From Streptomycetaceae bacterium (GTDB lineage: Bacteria; Actinomycetota; Actinomycetes; Nanopelagicales; Nanopelagicaceae): DNA of 44,079 bases. The DNA is taken from positions 1 through 44,079 of the forward strand of contig QYPT01000081.1 of NCBI GenBank assembly GCA_007280125.1. The letters are read 5' to 3'. Position numbers and translations under genes: made by a program. Positions 15,681 through 24,628 of the stretch are shown here, in pieces (within the stretch, counting starts at the first letter, position 1; each line of letters opens with the position of its first letter). The notes below the pieces were generated by a model that had not been told where the DNA came from, made no database searches, and worked only from the letters and a program-made list of their open reading frames with translations.

Positions 15681-16142
15681 CTATTTTCTTTCTCGTTGCC
15701 CTTCAAAAAATTCCTTGAGCAAATCTGCGCATTCATCCACCATCACGCCCGCAGTGATTTCAATTGAATGCAGTGAACGTGGGTCTCTCAGCACATCCCA
15801 TACCGATCCAACAGCGCCAGCCTTCTCATCCCAAGCCCCAAAGACCAATTTCTGAATTCTCGACTGAGAAATTGCGCCTGCACACATGGCACACGGTTCT
15901 AAAGTGACAACCAGTGTGTGATCGTCCAGGCGCCATGAACCGATTTTTTCTGCCGCGTTTCGAATCGCAACTATCTCTGCGTGGGCCGTCGGATCTTTAT
16001 GGAGCTCACGCTCATTACTTCCCGTTGCAACAATTTCACCAGCACTATTGAGAATGACTGCACCGACAGGAACATCGCCAGATGTTTTTGTTCCCTCAGA
16101 TGCCACATTCAAGGCAAGCAACATCGCTTCGTTGTTATTCAT
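15681..16142 (-). CDS. tadA: tRNA-specific adenosine deaminase
   Basis: Deaminates A34 to inosine in the anticodon of tRNA-Arg(ACG), allowing it to read CGU, CGC and CGA. The zinc and catalytic motifs HAEIVAI (His and the proton-shuttling Glu, about 53-59) and PCAMCAGAI (about 83-91) are intact. The 153-residue length is normal. It follows the deaminase-associated gene by 11 bases on the same strand, so they form an operon, and tRNA-Ser(CGA) lies just downstream. Confidence 0.95.
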   Translation of the reverse strand: MNNNEAMLLALNVASEGTKTSGDVPVGAVILNSAGEIVATGSNERELHKDPTAHAEIVAIRNAAEKIGSWRLDDHTLVVTLEPCAMCAGAISQSRIQKLVFGAWDEKAGAVGSVWDVLRDPRSLHSIEITAGVMVDECADLLKEFFEGQRERK

Positions 16143-16153
16143 TTTTTCTGAAA

Positions 16154-16615
16154 CTAAATATCTAGTAATTCGCGAAACTGCTCGCCAAAACCTAGGCGCG
16201 TTGCAATTGCGTCCAGTTGCTCATCAGGAAAAAGTTCTGCGTCATCGCATAGGGCAGAGATTTCCATGTGATTCATTCCAAGATCAATCAAAATATCTAA
16301 GTTACCTGTGGGCAATGGTTCGTCATCTTCTTCAGGAAATGGCAGATCAGCTAGTTCAATAAATTCTGCGGCCACTTCATAATCGAACGCGCAGGTAGCG
16401 TCGCTAAGCAGCATGCGTATGTGTGCGCCAAGAACTCGAATGACCATAAAAAATTCTTCATCGATAGAGATAAGTGCTATCGCCCCGCCATTTGTTTGTT
16501 GAGCTTTCAGTCCTTCAATAATCTGTGCTAAATCATGAGGGTCCGGCATTTCAGCCAAGGTCCAGCGCCCTTCTTCATGCCAGGCAGCTACAGCAATATC
16601 AACGTCGTTAGTCAT
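16154..16615 (-). CDS. tRNA adenosine deaminase-associated protein
   Basis: An acidic 153-residue protein of the actinobacterial family named for its constant position before tadA. It begins with a beta segment ([20 protein letters not shown]), has a central [28 protein letters not shown], and an acidic stretch [15 protein letters not shown]. It ends with a helical part containing [23 protein letters not shown]. No catalytic motif is visible and its function is unknown. AAAGGGGG upstream of the ATG is a plausible ribosome-binding site. It is divergent from upp. Confidence 0.88.
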   Translation of the reverse strand: MTNDVDIAVAAWHEEGRWTLAEMPDPHDLAQIIEGLKAQQTNGGAIALISIDEEFFMVIRVLGAHIRMLLSDATCAFDYEVAAEFIELADLPFPEEDDEPLPTGNLDILIDLGMNHMEISALCDDAELFPDEQLDAIATRLGFGEQFRELLDI

Positions 16616-16692
16616 TGCAGCCCCCTTTTGCGCGCTTTACCCCATCCCTTAGGTTGCATCTTGACACTCATTTGTTGGGAAAGAAAGCCCTG

Positions 16693-16698
16693 TAGGGT
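16693..16698 (+). promoter_or_regulatory. -10-like element near the upp start
   Basis: TAGGGT seven bases before the ATG. The same purine-rich stretch (TAGGGTAGGGA) might instead act as a weak ribosome-binding site. A TTGACA at 16661 is too far away (26 bases) to pair with it. Confidence 0.3.
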
Positions 16699-16705
16699 AG
16701 GGAAC

Positions 16706-17344
16706 ATGAAAGTACATGTCGCAAATCACCCCCTCATTTCTCATAAATTGACTGTGTTACGAGATGAAAAGACTGACTCACCAACTTTTCGTCGACTCGT
16801 CGAAGAACTTGTGACCTTGTTGGCCTACGAAGCTACTCGCGATGTGCGCACTAAAACTGTTTCGATAAAAACCCCCGTGACTCAGACGCAAGGTTTGAAG
16901 ATGGCGGAACCTCGCCCCGTTGTTGTGCCAATCCTGCGCGCTGGTCTGGGAATGCTTGAGGGCATGGTTCGCCTTATTCCAACAGCTGAAGTTGGTTTCC
17001 TCGGAATGGTCCGAGATGAAAAAACTTTAAAGGCCAGCACCTACGCAAATCGTTTACCCGAGAATCTTTCCGGCAGACAATGTTTCGTCCTAGATCCGAT
17101 GCTTGCAACAGGCGGCACACTAATTGCAGCTTTTAATTTTCTCATTGAGCGAGGAGCAAATGACATCACAGCAATTTGTATTCTCGCAGCGCCTGAAGGT
17201 ATTGCTTTTGTCGAAGAAGCTTTTAAGGATTCAAACGTGCCGATAACTATCGTGACCGGCGCTTTAGATGAAAAGCTCAATGAACACGGTTACATCGTTC
17301 CGGGTCTTGGTGACGCGGGCGACCGACTATATGGAGTGGTGTAA
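16706..17344 (+). CDS. upp: Uracil phosphoribosyltransferase
   Basis: Salvages uracil with PRPP to make UMP. I place the start at the ATG at 16706 ([20 protein letters not shown]), which is the usual N-terminus. The 57 extra codons in the track (from 16535) run antisense into the neighbouring divergent gene. The 212-residue product has the [15 protein letters not shown] segment, the PRPP-binding loop [15 protein letters not shown] near 125-139, and the uracil-binding C-terminus [18 protein letters not shown]. It is followed after two bases by the malic enzyme gene. Confidence 0.96.
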   Translation: MKVHVANHPLISHKLTVLRDEKTDSPTFRRLVEELVTLLAYEATRDVRTKTVSIKTPVTQTQGLKMAEPRPVVVPILRAGLGMLEGMVRLIPTAEVGFLGMVRDEKTLKASTYANRLPENLSGRQCFVLDPMLATGGTLIAAFNFLIERGANDITAICILAAPEGIAFVEEAFKDSNVPITIVTGALDEKLNEHGYIVPGLGDAGDRLYGVV

Positions 17345-17346
17345 AA

Positions 17347-18723
17347 ATGGCGTCAACAAGTCCTGGGTACGGAATCACTATTCGCGTTGAAGGAGCACCT
17401 TCAGCTCAGCCTGTCGCTCTTGTCACTGCCGCAATAACCGGTGCAGGCGCCACTATTACGGCGTTAGATGTCGTCGAATCCCTCATTGAAAGAGTGGTCG
17501 TGGACGTAACATGCGACACGAGTAATGCCGAGCATGCAGAAGAGATTTCCAAAGCAATTGCTGCTCATCCAGAATTGACAGTGCGTAAAGTAAGCGACCG
17601 TACATTCTTATTGCACCTTGGCGGAAAGATCGAAATTCAATCTAAGGTTCCTCTAAAAACGCGTGACGATTTATCTCGCGCATACACTCCAGGTGTCGCA
17701 CGAATCTGTCAGGCGATTGTTGATGATCCATCAGATGCGCGTCGCCTCACTATTAAGCGAAACACGGTCGCAGTTGTTACAGATGGTTCTGCGGTTTTAG
17801 GTCTTGGAAATATTGGACCTGCTGCTGCCCTTCCTGTCATGGAAGGAAAAGCTGCGCTGTTCAAGCGCTTTGGAGATGTGGACGCGTGGCCAGTCTGTCT
17901 AGACACACAAGATGTCGATGAAATTGTTCGCACTGTTCAACTTATTGCACCTGTTTACGGTGGTATCAACCTTGAAGATATTTCAGCGCCTCGTTGTTTT
18001 GAAGTTGAACGTCGCCTTCGCGAACTGCTAGACATCCCAGTTTTCCATGATGACCAACACGGAACAGCGATCGTTGTGCTTGCTGCACTTCGGAATTCGC
18101 TCAAGCTTGTAAAGAAGAATCTCGCTGATTGCCGAATAATTATGAGCGGCGCAGGCGCAGCAGGCACAGCGATTGCTCGCTTGCTCATGCTCAGTGGTGC
18201 CACAAATATCGTTGCTTTCGATACAAAGGGCGTCATAAACAAGTCAACCAAGACCACAGATCCAATGCGCCAATGGTTTATTGATAACTGCAACCCAAAT
18301 AACATCACGGGGACTCTGGCCGAATGCTTGGCCGGCGCGGATATATTCATTGGTGTGAGTGCGGCCAACATCTTGAAGGAAGCAGATGTCGCTTCTATGG
18401 GTAAGGATTCAATTGTCTTTGCACTTGCCAATCCAGACCCCGAGATTGATCCATACATCGCGCGCAAACATGCAACTGTTGTTGCCACTGGCCGCAGTGA
18501 CCAGCCAAACCAAATTAATAATGTGCTTGCATTCCCTGGAATCTTCCGTGGATTGCTAGATGCCAACGCACATAAGATCACAGACGAATTGCTTGTTGCG
18601 GCAGCTGAAGCGATTGCGGACTGTGTCTCTCCAGAACAACTCAACGCATCATTTATCGTGCCAAGTGTTTTCGATCCCAACGTGGTGATTGCTGTGGCAG
18701 CAGCGGTAAAGAAATGCGTGTAA
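17347..18723 (+). CDS. NAD-type malic enzyme with N-terminal ACT-like domain
   Basis: Oxidatively decarboxylates malate to pyruvate. The N-terminal 85 residues form an ACT-like regulatory domain (YGITIRVEGAPSAQPVALVTAAI). The catalytic part has the Tyr-containing SRAYTPGVARICQAI, TDGSAVLGLGNIGPAAALPVMEGKA, the metal-binding DISAPRCFEVERRL with FHDDQHGTAIV, and a Rossmann loop SGAGAAGTAIARLL near 262. The C-terminus FALANPDPEI and QINNVLAFPGIF is typical. The 458-residue length fits short bacterial NAD-malic enzymes. It is tightly coupled to upp upstream and overlaps the DedA start by 10 bases. Cofactor preference is by similarity only. Confidence 0.93.
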   Translation: MASTSPGYGITIRVEGAPSAQPVALVTAAITGAGATITALDVVESLIERVVVDVTCDTSNAEHAEEISKAIAAHPELTVRKVSDRTFLLHLGGKIEIQSKVPLKTRDDLSRAYTPGVARICQAIVDDPSDARRLTIKRNTVAVVTDGSAVLGLGNIGPAAALPVMEGKAALFKRFGDVDAWPVCLDTQDVDEIVRTVQLIAPVYGGINLEDISAPRCFEVERRLRELLDIPVFHDDQHGTAIVVLAALRNSLKLVKKNLADCRIIMSGAGAAGTAIARLLMLSGATNIVAFDTKGVINKSTKTTDPMRQWFIDNCNPNNITGTLAECLAGADIFIGVSAANILKEADVASMGKDSIVFALANPDPEIDPYIARKHATVVATGRSDQPNQINNVLAFPGIFRGLLDANAHKITDELLVAAAEAIADCVSPEQLNASFIVPSVFDPNVVIAVAAAVKKCV

Positions 18724-19328
18724 TTGAGTTAGCTGCATCCTTTGATGCACAGCTTTCATCACTTGCTCCATTCTTGTTCTATGTGATTCTTGCGGCAATT
18801 CTTTTTGCAGAAACTGGAATACTTTTAGGGTTTTTCTTGCCAGGAGATTCAATTCTCTTCAGTGCCGGGTTGGTAGTGGCTTCGCATAAATCCTTAAATA
18901 TCTCCCTGCTCTGCCTTGTGATATTTATTGCCGCCTTTATGGGGGATCAAGTTGGTTATGTCCTTGGTCGTACCATTGGTCGGCCTTATCTAGAGAAGAA
19001 TCCTTCTCCACGTATTGCACGAATGATGGGATCAGCAGAACGTTTTTACCATCACAGCGGCTGGTGGGCGGTTGTTGCTGCAAGGTTCTTCCCGTGGGTG
19101 CGAAGCTTTGTTCCGCCCATCGCTGGCGTTGCAAAAATGAATTACTACCGCTTTCTTTCGGCCAACGCAGTTGGCGCACTCTTATGGGGAGTTGGAATCA
19201 CTTTAGCCGGCTACTACGCGGCAAGACTTCCTTGGGTAAAAACTTCTTCGTATGCTCTAGCAGTCTTCTTTATCGGAGGATCTTTAGTATCTGCCATTTG
19301 GCATTACTTTCGAGCTCGACGTGACTGA
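18714..19328 (+). CDS. DedA family membrane protein (first copy)
   Basis: A 204-residue inner-membrane protein of the DedA/VTT family, some members of which act as lipid scramblases or flippases for undecaprenyl phosphate. The re-entrant segment FAETGILLGFFLPGDSILFSAG (about 28-49) and the second one with RFFPWVRSFVPPIAGVAKMNYYRF (about 122-145) carry the conserved Glu, Asp and Arg residues. About four further hydrophobic segments are visible. The start overlaps the malic enzyme gene and its 3' end overlaps the convergent YdcZ-type gene by 25 bases. A second DedA gene lies at 22089; the two are clearly diverged. Confidence 0.93.
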   Translation: MRVIELAASFDAQLSSLAPFLFYVILAAILFAETGILLGFFLPGDSILFSAGLVVASHKSLNISLLCLVIFIAAFMGDQVGYVLGRTIGRPYLEKNPSPRIARMMGSAERFYHHSGWWAVVAARFFPWVRSFVPPIAGVAKMNYYRFLSANAVGALLWGVGITLAGYYAARLPWVKTSSYALAVFFIGGSLVSAIWHYFRARRD

Positions 19329-20236
19329 TTCGAACCGCCCACAATCACTCCGATATACGTCAATACGATTCCACTCACCAAATACCAACTGACGGTAACT
19401 CCGTGAGTAGGTATAACTAAATCTATTATAAGAGATCCAATCAATTGGCCACCTACGGTAAATAGCGTGAAAGTTAGAACGCCTAGGTGTTGCACAATTG
19501 TTGATGAGAATGCCACATACAAAACTCCGACTACTCCACCCAGATACATCCACCACGGTCCGTTTCCCAAAGGCGTGAAGTGTGTCTTATGGATTACCAG
19601 TCCTCCAATGAAAAGAATGAGAAGAAATGCTGTTCCCGTCACGAAATTTAATAACGAAGTCGTAAAGCTTTGTTGTGAGAATTCATTTATCTGGCCATTA
19701 AGCGCTCGTTGAATTCCGACTATTACTCCAGCCAAACAAGCTAATACAAGGGCAAGAATCGACAAATTATGTGCATCGATTCGATCCCAAACGGAGATTA
19801 ACACCGCAATAATTGTTAATCCTGCAGCAGATATGCGGCGCCAAGTGATTGCTTTTTTGCCACCCCCTGTTAGCCCAATGCGATCTATGAGTAAAGAGGC
19901 ACCAGCTTGGCCAGCAATCGATGCAACAGAAAAAATCGCAACACCCAAAATAGGAACGGCGTTAGTTTGGACGGCAACAAAAGTTGCACCGAGTGCTCCA
20001 GCAAAGAGTCTCCAAGCAGGTATCTGTCCTTGTTTTAGCGCCTGGCGTATTTTGGAAGCGCCTAGTTTTATTCCGGGGATAAAAAGTGAAATGAGGAAAA
20101 TTGCTATCAATCCAGAGCTAAAGGAGAACAATGCAGCTTCTAAACCGTTATTTAACCGATGTGATAATTCACCATTTACTCGAGACTGCACGGCAATCAG
20201 GACACCTGCAAATGCTGCAAGGAAATCAAGTCTCAT
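19304..20236 (-). CDS. DMT-superfamily transporter, duplicated YdcZ (DUF606) type
   Basis: A 310-residue membrane protein with ten predicted helices arranged as two similar halves, about 1-145 and 155-300. Each half starts with a helix followed by a conserved Asn/Gln-Arg element (VLIAVQSRVNGELS in the first, VIVGIQRALNGQIN in the second), the mark of a fused pair of YdcZ units. Each half also has a G[AG]xxG-type helix (GALGATFVAVQTNAVP, GGVVGVLYVAFSS). The cargo is unknown. TAAGAT lies six bases before the ATG, so transcription is probably leaderless. It follows the ABC-F gene on the same strand with a 12-base gap. Confidence 0.88.
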   Translation of the reverse strand: MRLDFLAAFAGVLIAVQSRVNGELSHRLNNGLEAALFSFSSGLIAIFLISLFIPGIKLGASKIRQALKQGQIPAWRLFAGALGATFVAVQTNAVPILGVAIFSVASIAGQAGASLLIDRIGLTGGGKKAITWRRISAAGLTIIAVLISVWDRIDAHNLSILALVLACLAGVIVGIQRALNGQINEFSQQSFTTSLLNFVTGTAFLLILFIGGLVIHKTHFTPLGNGPWWMYLGGVVGVLYVAFSSTIVQHLGVLTFTLFTVGGQLIGSLIIDLVIPTHGVTVSWYLVSGIVLTYIGVIVGGSNQSRRARK

Positions 20237-20242
20237 TTATGC

Positions 20243-20248
20243 ATCTTA
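20243..20248 (-). promoter_or_regulatory. -10 element, leaderless-type, for the YdcZ-type gene
   Basis: TAAGAT on the minus strand with a six-base gap to the ATG at 20236. It overlaps the extreme 3' end of the ABC-F gene. Confidence 0.45.
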
Positions 20249-22021
20249 CTAATTACCTAAAGCAAGCGTTGTTGCTAGCCACTCTTCTTCTAAAACAACC
20301 TGATTGGCACGTATTAGAGCCAACTCATCGGAGATTTCTATTAGGCGAGGCGCATCGTAGGCAGAGCTTTCTTGCTCTTCTAAGAGCGCCGACAGTTTCT
20401 CGGCCGCCTTTTCTATCTGTCGCTCAACCCTCGCAAGGTCCTTCTTAAGTTGGCGTTCCTGTGCTGCGTTAGAAACCTTCTTGGTGGGTGCTTCAGTTTC
20501 ATTATTTGTTGCAATCATTGCCTCGCGCTGCTCTAGATATTGATTAACTCCGCGAGGTAAATCACGCAATTGCCCATCTCCGAGCAGCCCAACAAATCGA
20601 TCACATACGCGTTCTAAGAAGTATCGATCGTGAGAGATAACCAAGATCGTTCCGCCGTAACTGTCCAACAAATCTTCGAGTTCGGTCAGTGTTTCAATAT
20701 CAAAATCATTTGTAGGTTCATCGAGCAATAGAACGTTTGGGCTATCCATCAATAAACGCGTTAATTGGAGTCTGCGTTTTTCGCCTCCAGATAGATCGCC
20801 AACTGGTGTCCATTGTGATTCACGGTCAAAACCTAGCCTTTCGCACAATTGCGAGGCGGAGAGAGTTTTTCCATTACCTAATTCCACATGATTAGCAATG
20901 TTTTCGACTGCTTCCAGTACGCGCCATGCTGGATTCAATTCATCCAAATGTTGCGTCAAGAAAGCAGGTTTTACCGTTACGCCAGTGACTAATTTGCCTG
21001 ACGTAGGTTTAATTTGGCCCATGAGCATCCGCATAAGAGTGGTCTTGCCAGCACCGTTTATGCCGACCATGCCGATTCGATCCCCTGGACCGATATTCCA
21101 ATAAACATCATCAAGGATTTCTTTATCTCCTGCGTGAATTTTCGCGTGATGAATTTCGTAAACAGTATTGCCTAAACGATTACGTGCGAATCTAAGAAGT
21201 TCGTTGCCATCGCGAGGAGGTGGCTCAGTTGAAATGAGTTCGTTTGCTGCATCGACTCGAAATTTTGGCTTAACAGTTTGCGCTGGTGCACCTCGTCGAA
21301 GCCAGGCTAATTCTTTGCGGATTAATTGATTGCGTCGACCTTCCATGGCACTTGCTTGTCGAGCGCGTTCTGCTTTGGCTAAAACAAAAGCTGAATACCC
21401 GCCGTCATATTCTTCTACGCTCCCATTAACGACTTCCCACGTCCGATCAGTCACCGCATCCAAGAACCAACGATCGTGCGTAATAACCGCAACAGCTAAT
21501 CCTTTTCGTTCATTGAGGTGACGCGAAAGCCATGCCACTCCCTCAACATCTAAGTGGTTAGTTGGTTCGTCTAAAAGTATTAAGTCAAGATCATCAATGA
21601 GTAATTTCGCCAACCCGACGCGGCGACGTTCACCACCGGATAAGGCGATAAATTTGCGGTCAAACAATTCATCAGAGTGCCCACCGAAAAGTCCATCAAA
21701 GATCTCTCGGATTCCAGAATCTCGCGCCCATTCATGTTTGGCTTTATCGCCTAGAACCACATCCCGAACAGTGGCATTCATATCGGCTACATCAACCTGA
21801 GAAAGTAATCCCACTTGTGTTGCATTAGAACGTGTAACTCGACCTTGATCTGGTGGTTCAATCCCAGCCATTACTTTTAGCAGCGTGCTCTTGCCTGACC
21901 CATTTCGACCAACAATTCCGATTCGGTCGCCCTCGGAAATCCCCAGCGAGACCTGATCGAGGAGTTGCTTAATATCGAAGGCTTTAGAAACGCTTTCGAG
22001 GTTTACTAAGTTGCGAGCCAT
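20249..22021 (-). CDS. ABC-F family ATPase (Uup-like)
   Basis: A soluble protein with two ABC domains in one chain and no membrane segments, as in ribosome-binding ABC-F factors. Walker A motifs are GRNGSGKST (about 38-46) and GINGAGKTT (about 325). Signatures are LSGGERRR and LSGGEKRR. Walker B sequences LILLDEPTNHLD and VLLLDEPTNDFD carry the catalytic Glu. A linker with a basic pair of helices joins them (AERARQASAMEGRRNQLIRKELAWLRRGAPA). The C-terminal 70 residues form a coiled coil (LKKDLARVERQIEKAAEKL), typical of Uup. It probably acts on translating ribosomes. An antibiotic-resistance role is possible for the family but nothing here points to it. Confidence 0.93.
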   Translation of the reverse strand: MARNLVNLESVSKAFDIKQLLDQVSLGISEGDRIGIVGRNGSGKSTLLKVMAGIEPPDQGRVTRSNATQVGLLSQVDVADMNATVRDVVLGDKAKHEWARDSGIREIFDGLFGGHSDELFDRKFIALSGGERRRVGLAKLLIDDLDLILLDEPTNHLDVEGVAWLSRHLNERKGLAVAVITHDRWFLDAVTDRTWEVVNGSVEEYDGGYSAFVLAKAERARQASAMEGRRNQLIRKELAWLRRGAPAQTVKPKFRVDAANELISTEPPPRDGNELLRFARNRLGNTVYEIHHAKIHAGDKEILDDVYWNIGPGDRIGMVGINGAGKTTLMRMLMGQIKPTSGKLVTGVTVKPAFLTQHLDELNPAWRVLEAVENIANHVELGNGKTLSASQLCERLGFDRESQWTPVGDLSGGEKRRLQLTRLLMDSPNVLLLDEPTNDFDIETLTELEDLLDSYGGTILVISHDRYFLERVCDRFVGLLGDGQLRDLPRGVNQYLEQREAMIATNNETEAPTKKVSNAAQERQLKKDLARVERQIEKAAEKLSALLEEQESSAYDAPRLIEISDELALIRANQVVLEEEWLATTLALGN

Positions 22022-22076
22022 AAGGCGCGAAGTCTACCTAATTAGAAGAATTGTCTGACCGCACAGAATTTTCCCT

Positions 22077-22082
22077 TAGGCT
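22077..22082 (+). promoter_or_regulatory. -10 element, leaderless-type, for the second DedA gene
   Basis: TAGGCT, six bases before the ATG at 22089, with no Shine-Dalgarno sequence in the gap. Confidence 0.45.
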
Positions 22083-22088
22083 TAGGCC

Positions 22089-22715
22089 ATGACGCAATGG
22101 ATTGAATCGAGTTCTAGTTGGCTCGTTAGCCATAACCTGGCTGTCCCACTGTTTATTTTGCTCATAACCTTCGTCTTTGCCGAAGATGCAGCATTTGTAG
22201 GGTTCGTTTTGCCAGGCGAGACTTCATTACTTGTGGGTGGCGTTCTAGCCCAGCAAGAAGTCTGGCCACTATGGCTCTTTCTTTCATGTGCGATTGCAGC
22301 AGCAATTCTCGGCGATTCTGTCGGTTACGAAATTGGTAAGCACTTTGGTCCGCGAATCAAAGTTTCCGGTCTAGGCAGATTCGTAGGAGAAAAGCGTTGG
22401 ACACTCGCGCAAAGAATCTTCGATAAATATCATGCGGGAGCAATTTTCTTTGGCCGCGCACAAGCACTATTGCGCGCCCTGGTTCCGGCCCTTGCCGGCA
22501 TGAACCATGTGCCTTATCGCACCTTCCTTAAGTGGAACGCGACGGGGGGCATCGTCTTCACTACAGCAGTTGTGATGTTGGGGTATCAATTTTCAACGCA
22601 ATTAAGCAAGGTTGAACATGCGCTGAAGTATTGGACTTTCAGCGTGCTGACAATTGCCGTATTTGTGATTTTATTCCTTAAGCGCAAACTCGAAGGCATA
22701 ATTGAATCTGATTAA
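22089..22715 (+). CDS. DedA family membrane protein (second copy)
   Basis: A 208-residue DedA/VTT protein. The first re-entrant region is FAEDAAFVGFVLPGETSLLVGGVLA (about 29-53) and the second FGRAQALLRALVPALAGMNHVPYRTFLKWN (about 122-151). GDSVGYEIGKHFG lies between them, as in other family members. Here the acidic pair is E-D in the first loop, against E-T in the first copy. The gene probably has its own leaderless promoter and is followed after 21 bases by the Rieske gene. Confidence 0.92.
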   Translation: MTQWIESSSSWLVSHNLAVPLFILLITFVFAEDAAFVGFVLPGETSLLVGGVLAQQEVWPLWLFLSCAIAAAILGDSVGYEIGKHFGPRIKVSGLGRFVGEKRWTLAQRIFDKYHAGAIFFGRAQALLRALVPALAGMNHVPYRTFLKWNATGGIVFTTAVVMLGYQFSTQLSKVEHALKYWTFSVLTIAVFVILFLKRKLEGIIESD

Positions 22716-22724
22716 GAACTCCAG

Positions 22725-22730
22725 TAATCT
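22725..22730 (+). promoter_or_regulatory. -10-like element before the Rieske gene
   Basis: TAATCT, six bases before the ATG at 22737. It lies in the short gap after the DedA gene, so it may supplement read-through. Confidence 0.35.
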
Positions 22731-22736
22731 CTGCAA

Positions 22737-23180
22737 ATGATTAAGGTATCCCGTCGTAAGCTTCTTCAAACTGCCGTTGCAATCATTCCTGGTTTCCTAC
22801 TTACGGGAATGAATACGGCGCAAGCCTTCTCTCTTAAGGAAGCTGCAACTACAAAATTGGGATCGTTAGTAGATAAATCATCAGCGATAAAAGTAGGAAA
22901 ATCTCATATATACAACGGGCAGAGCGCTACAGGACAACAGGTTAAAGTAGTCCTTACGCGCACCAAGAAAGGTTTGTTTGCTTTCAACGGCGCCTGCACA
23001 CACCAAGGTTGTGGTGTTTCAATTCAAGGATCAACACTGGTTTGCCCATGTCATGGATCAAAATTCAAGGCTGACACGGGAGCCGTTGTCACTGGCCCAA
23101 ACGGATCACCGCCAAGTTCTATAAGTCCTCTTGGTAAATTTAAAGTTACTGAAAGCAAAGGCAATATTTACATTAAATAG
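22737..23180 (+). CDS. Exported Rieske [2Fe-2S] protein with Tat-type signal
   Basis: A 147-residue single-domain Rieske protein. The N-terminus SRRKLLQTAVAIIPGFLLTGMNTAQA resembles a twin-arginine signal. A folded cluster protein would need Tat export, and the AQA is a possible cleavage site; otherwise the segment is an anchor. Cluster ligands are CTHQGC (about 92-97) and CPCHGS (about 108-113), with two Cys and two His in the expected spacing plus the extra Cys pair that can form the usual disulfide. No cytochrome b or oxygenase partner lies nearby, so it is not the bc1 subunit QcrA, which is larger in Actinobacteria. It converges with the MBL gene, two bases apart. Confidence 0.9.
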   Translation: MIKVSRRKLLQTAVAIIPGFLLTGMNTAQAFSLKEAATTKLGSLVDKSSAIKVGKSHIYNGQSATGQQVKVVLTRTKKGLFAFNGACTHQGCGVSIQGSTLVCPCHGSKFKADTGAVVTGPNGSPPSSISPLGKFKVTESKGNIYIK

Positions 23181-23182
23181 CT

Positions 23183-24574
23183 TTACAGCACTTCAAAAAC
23201 TTGCATACGTTTTGGCGCGACTGTTTTCCAGCCTAATTCACTATGAAGTCTCTCTACTAGTGCGGCCTGGGCATCTGGCTCACCATGCACGACAAAGACT
23301 TGTTTAGGATCTTTGGTCTTGCGCAACCACGCCACCATTTCATCTCCATCGGCGTGAACCGAAAAACTTTCAACTTTTACTATCTTCGCGTTTACGGGAA
23401 CCCATTTTCCATGCATCTTCACTTCCTTTTTTCCTTCTTCAAGAGAGCGCCCGCGACTTCCAGCTGCCTGGAATCCAACCAGAATCACTGTATTTTTTGG
23501 GTCGGGAAGCATATTTGCTAGGTGGTGAACCACTCTGCCGCCGGTGGCCATGCCCGAAGCAGAAATTATGATGCTTGAATACTCAAGATTATTAAGTGAC
23601 TTTGATTCATCAACTGTTCGCATCTCACTTAGATTGCCCGGATCAAAAGGATCAGATGACTCCCATTGCTTGGCAATTCCAGCGAGTAATTCTGGGGCGT
23701 TAGTTCTGATTGCATCTCGATAGTAATCCAAAGCTTTCAGCGCCATGGGCGAATCGACGTAAATAGGAATATTGGGAATGGCTTCGGTTTCAATTAAATC
23801 ATGAAGCGCCATAAGAATTACTTCTGTCCGGTCAACAGCAAATGCAGGAATCAGGATAGAGCCGCCACGTTTAATTGCTGAATTAATTATTTCAGCAAAC
23901 GAATGTCTTGGAGTTTCGTGAATCCTGTTGCCATATGTAGATTCCGTAACAATTACATCGATTCCTGTTGGTGGAGGATTATCGGGTGGAGAAAGTAAAG
24001 GGTGGTTTCCGCGGCCCATATCGCTTGTAAATAGAAATGTTTTCCCGTCAACTTCTAGGACAATAAAAGCTGAACCAAGAATGTGACCTGATGGGTAAAA
24101 CGAAACCCATGAATCACTTGTTAATTGCGTCCTCTCCCTAAAAGGTACAGGGGCAAAGTAAAGCAAAGTCTTTTCGGCATCTTCAGAGTTGTATAAAGGA
24201 AGTGGCTTCTCGTGTTTAGAAAATCCTTTTTCCGCGGCAAAACGTGCGTCTTCAACTTGTAATCGTGCCGAATCACGCAGAACAACAGCTGCTAACTTGG
24301 CTGTGTAGTTGGTAGTGATGATCTTCTTTTTAAATCCGTCCCTAACTAATGCAGGTAGGTAACCTGAGTGATCTAGGTGCGCATGCGTTAGGACAATTGC
24401 ATCAATTGTCGATGGCTCCACTGGAAATGAATCCCAATTCTTGCGACGGTCCTCTCGCAGTCCTTGAAACATACCGGCGTCAACAAGAATCTTAGATTTC
24501 TCACTTGCGACTAGGAACCTACTACCAGTGACCGTTTCGGTAGCACCCAAGAAAGCAATTGTTACCTTTCCCAT
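23183..24574 (-). CDS. MBL-fold nuclease with beta-CASP and RMMBL domains
   Basis: A 463-residue protein of the CPSF73/YsxH-like group (COG1236). The metallo-beta-lactamase motif THAHLDHSG near 62-70 supplies the zinc ligands, with further ones in SGHILGSA and FTSDMGRG. The beta-CASP cap spans about 210-400 (VTESTYGNRIHE, PAFAVDRTEVIL). The RMMBL segment contains VESFSVHADGDEMV and FVVHGEPDAQ. Related bacterial proteins act as RNA exonucleases or endonucleases; the target here is unknown. TAGAGT lies seven bases before the ATG. It is divergent from the P1B ATPase. Confidence 0.92.
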   Translation of the reverse strand: MGKVTIAFLGATETVTGSRFLVASEKSKILVDAGMFQGLREDRRKNWDSFPVEPSTIDAIVLTHAHLDHSGYLPALVRDGFKKKIITTNYTAKLAAVVLRDSARLQVEDARFAAEKGFSKHEKPLPLYNSEDAEKTLLYFAPVPFRERTQLTSDSWVSFYPSGHILGSAFIVLEVDGKTFLFTSDMGRGNHPLLSPPDNPPPTGIDVIVTESTYGNRIHETPRHSFAEIINSAIKRGGSILIPAFAVDRTEVILMALHDLIETEAIPNIPIYVDSPMALKALDYYRDAIRTNAPELLAGIAKQWESSDPFDPGNLSEMRTVDESKSLNNLEYSSIIISASGMATGGRVVHHLANMLPDPKNTVILVGFQAAGSRGRSLEEGKKEVKMHGKWVPVNAKIVKVESFSVHADGDEMVAWLRKTKDPKQVFVVHGEPDAQAALVERLHSELGWKTVAPKRMQVFEVL

Positions 24575-24581
24575 GCAAAAT

Positions 24582-24587
24582 ACTCTA
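24582..24587 (-). promoter_or_regulatory. -10 element, leaderless-type, for the MBL gene
   Basis: TAGAGT on the minus strand with a seven-base gap to the ATG at 24574. Confidence 0.45.
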
Positions 24588-24614
24588 TGCCAATTTTTGT
24601 TGCTACGCTAGATT

Positions 24615-24620
24615 TATAAG
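24615..24620 (+). promoter_or_regulatory. -10 element for the P1B ATPase, supports the 24629 start
   Basis: TATAAG ends eight bases before the GTG at 24629, so the transcript would begin near that GTG. An alternative GTG at 24644 has GGGGAG just upstream, but at a short spacing of three bases. Confidence 0.4.
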
Positions 24621-24628
24621 TCACACAT

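Noticed and set aside
16535-16705. 57-codon N-terminal extension of upp
   Set aside because: It is antisense to the start of the deaminase-associated gene, and the family N-terminus begins at 16706.
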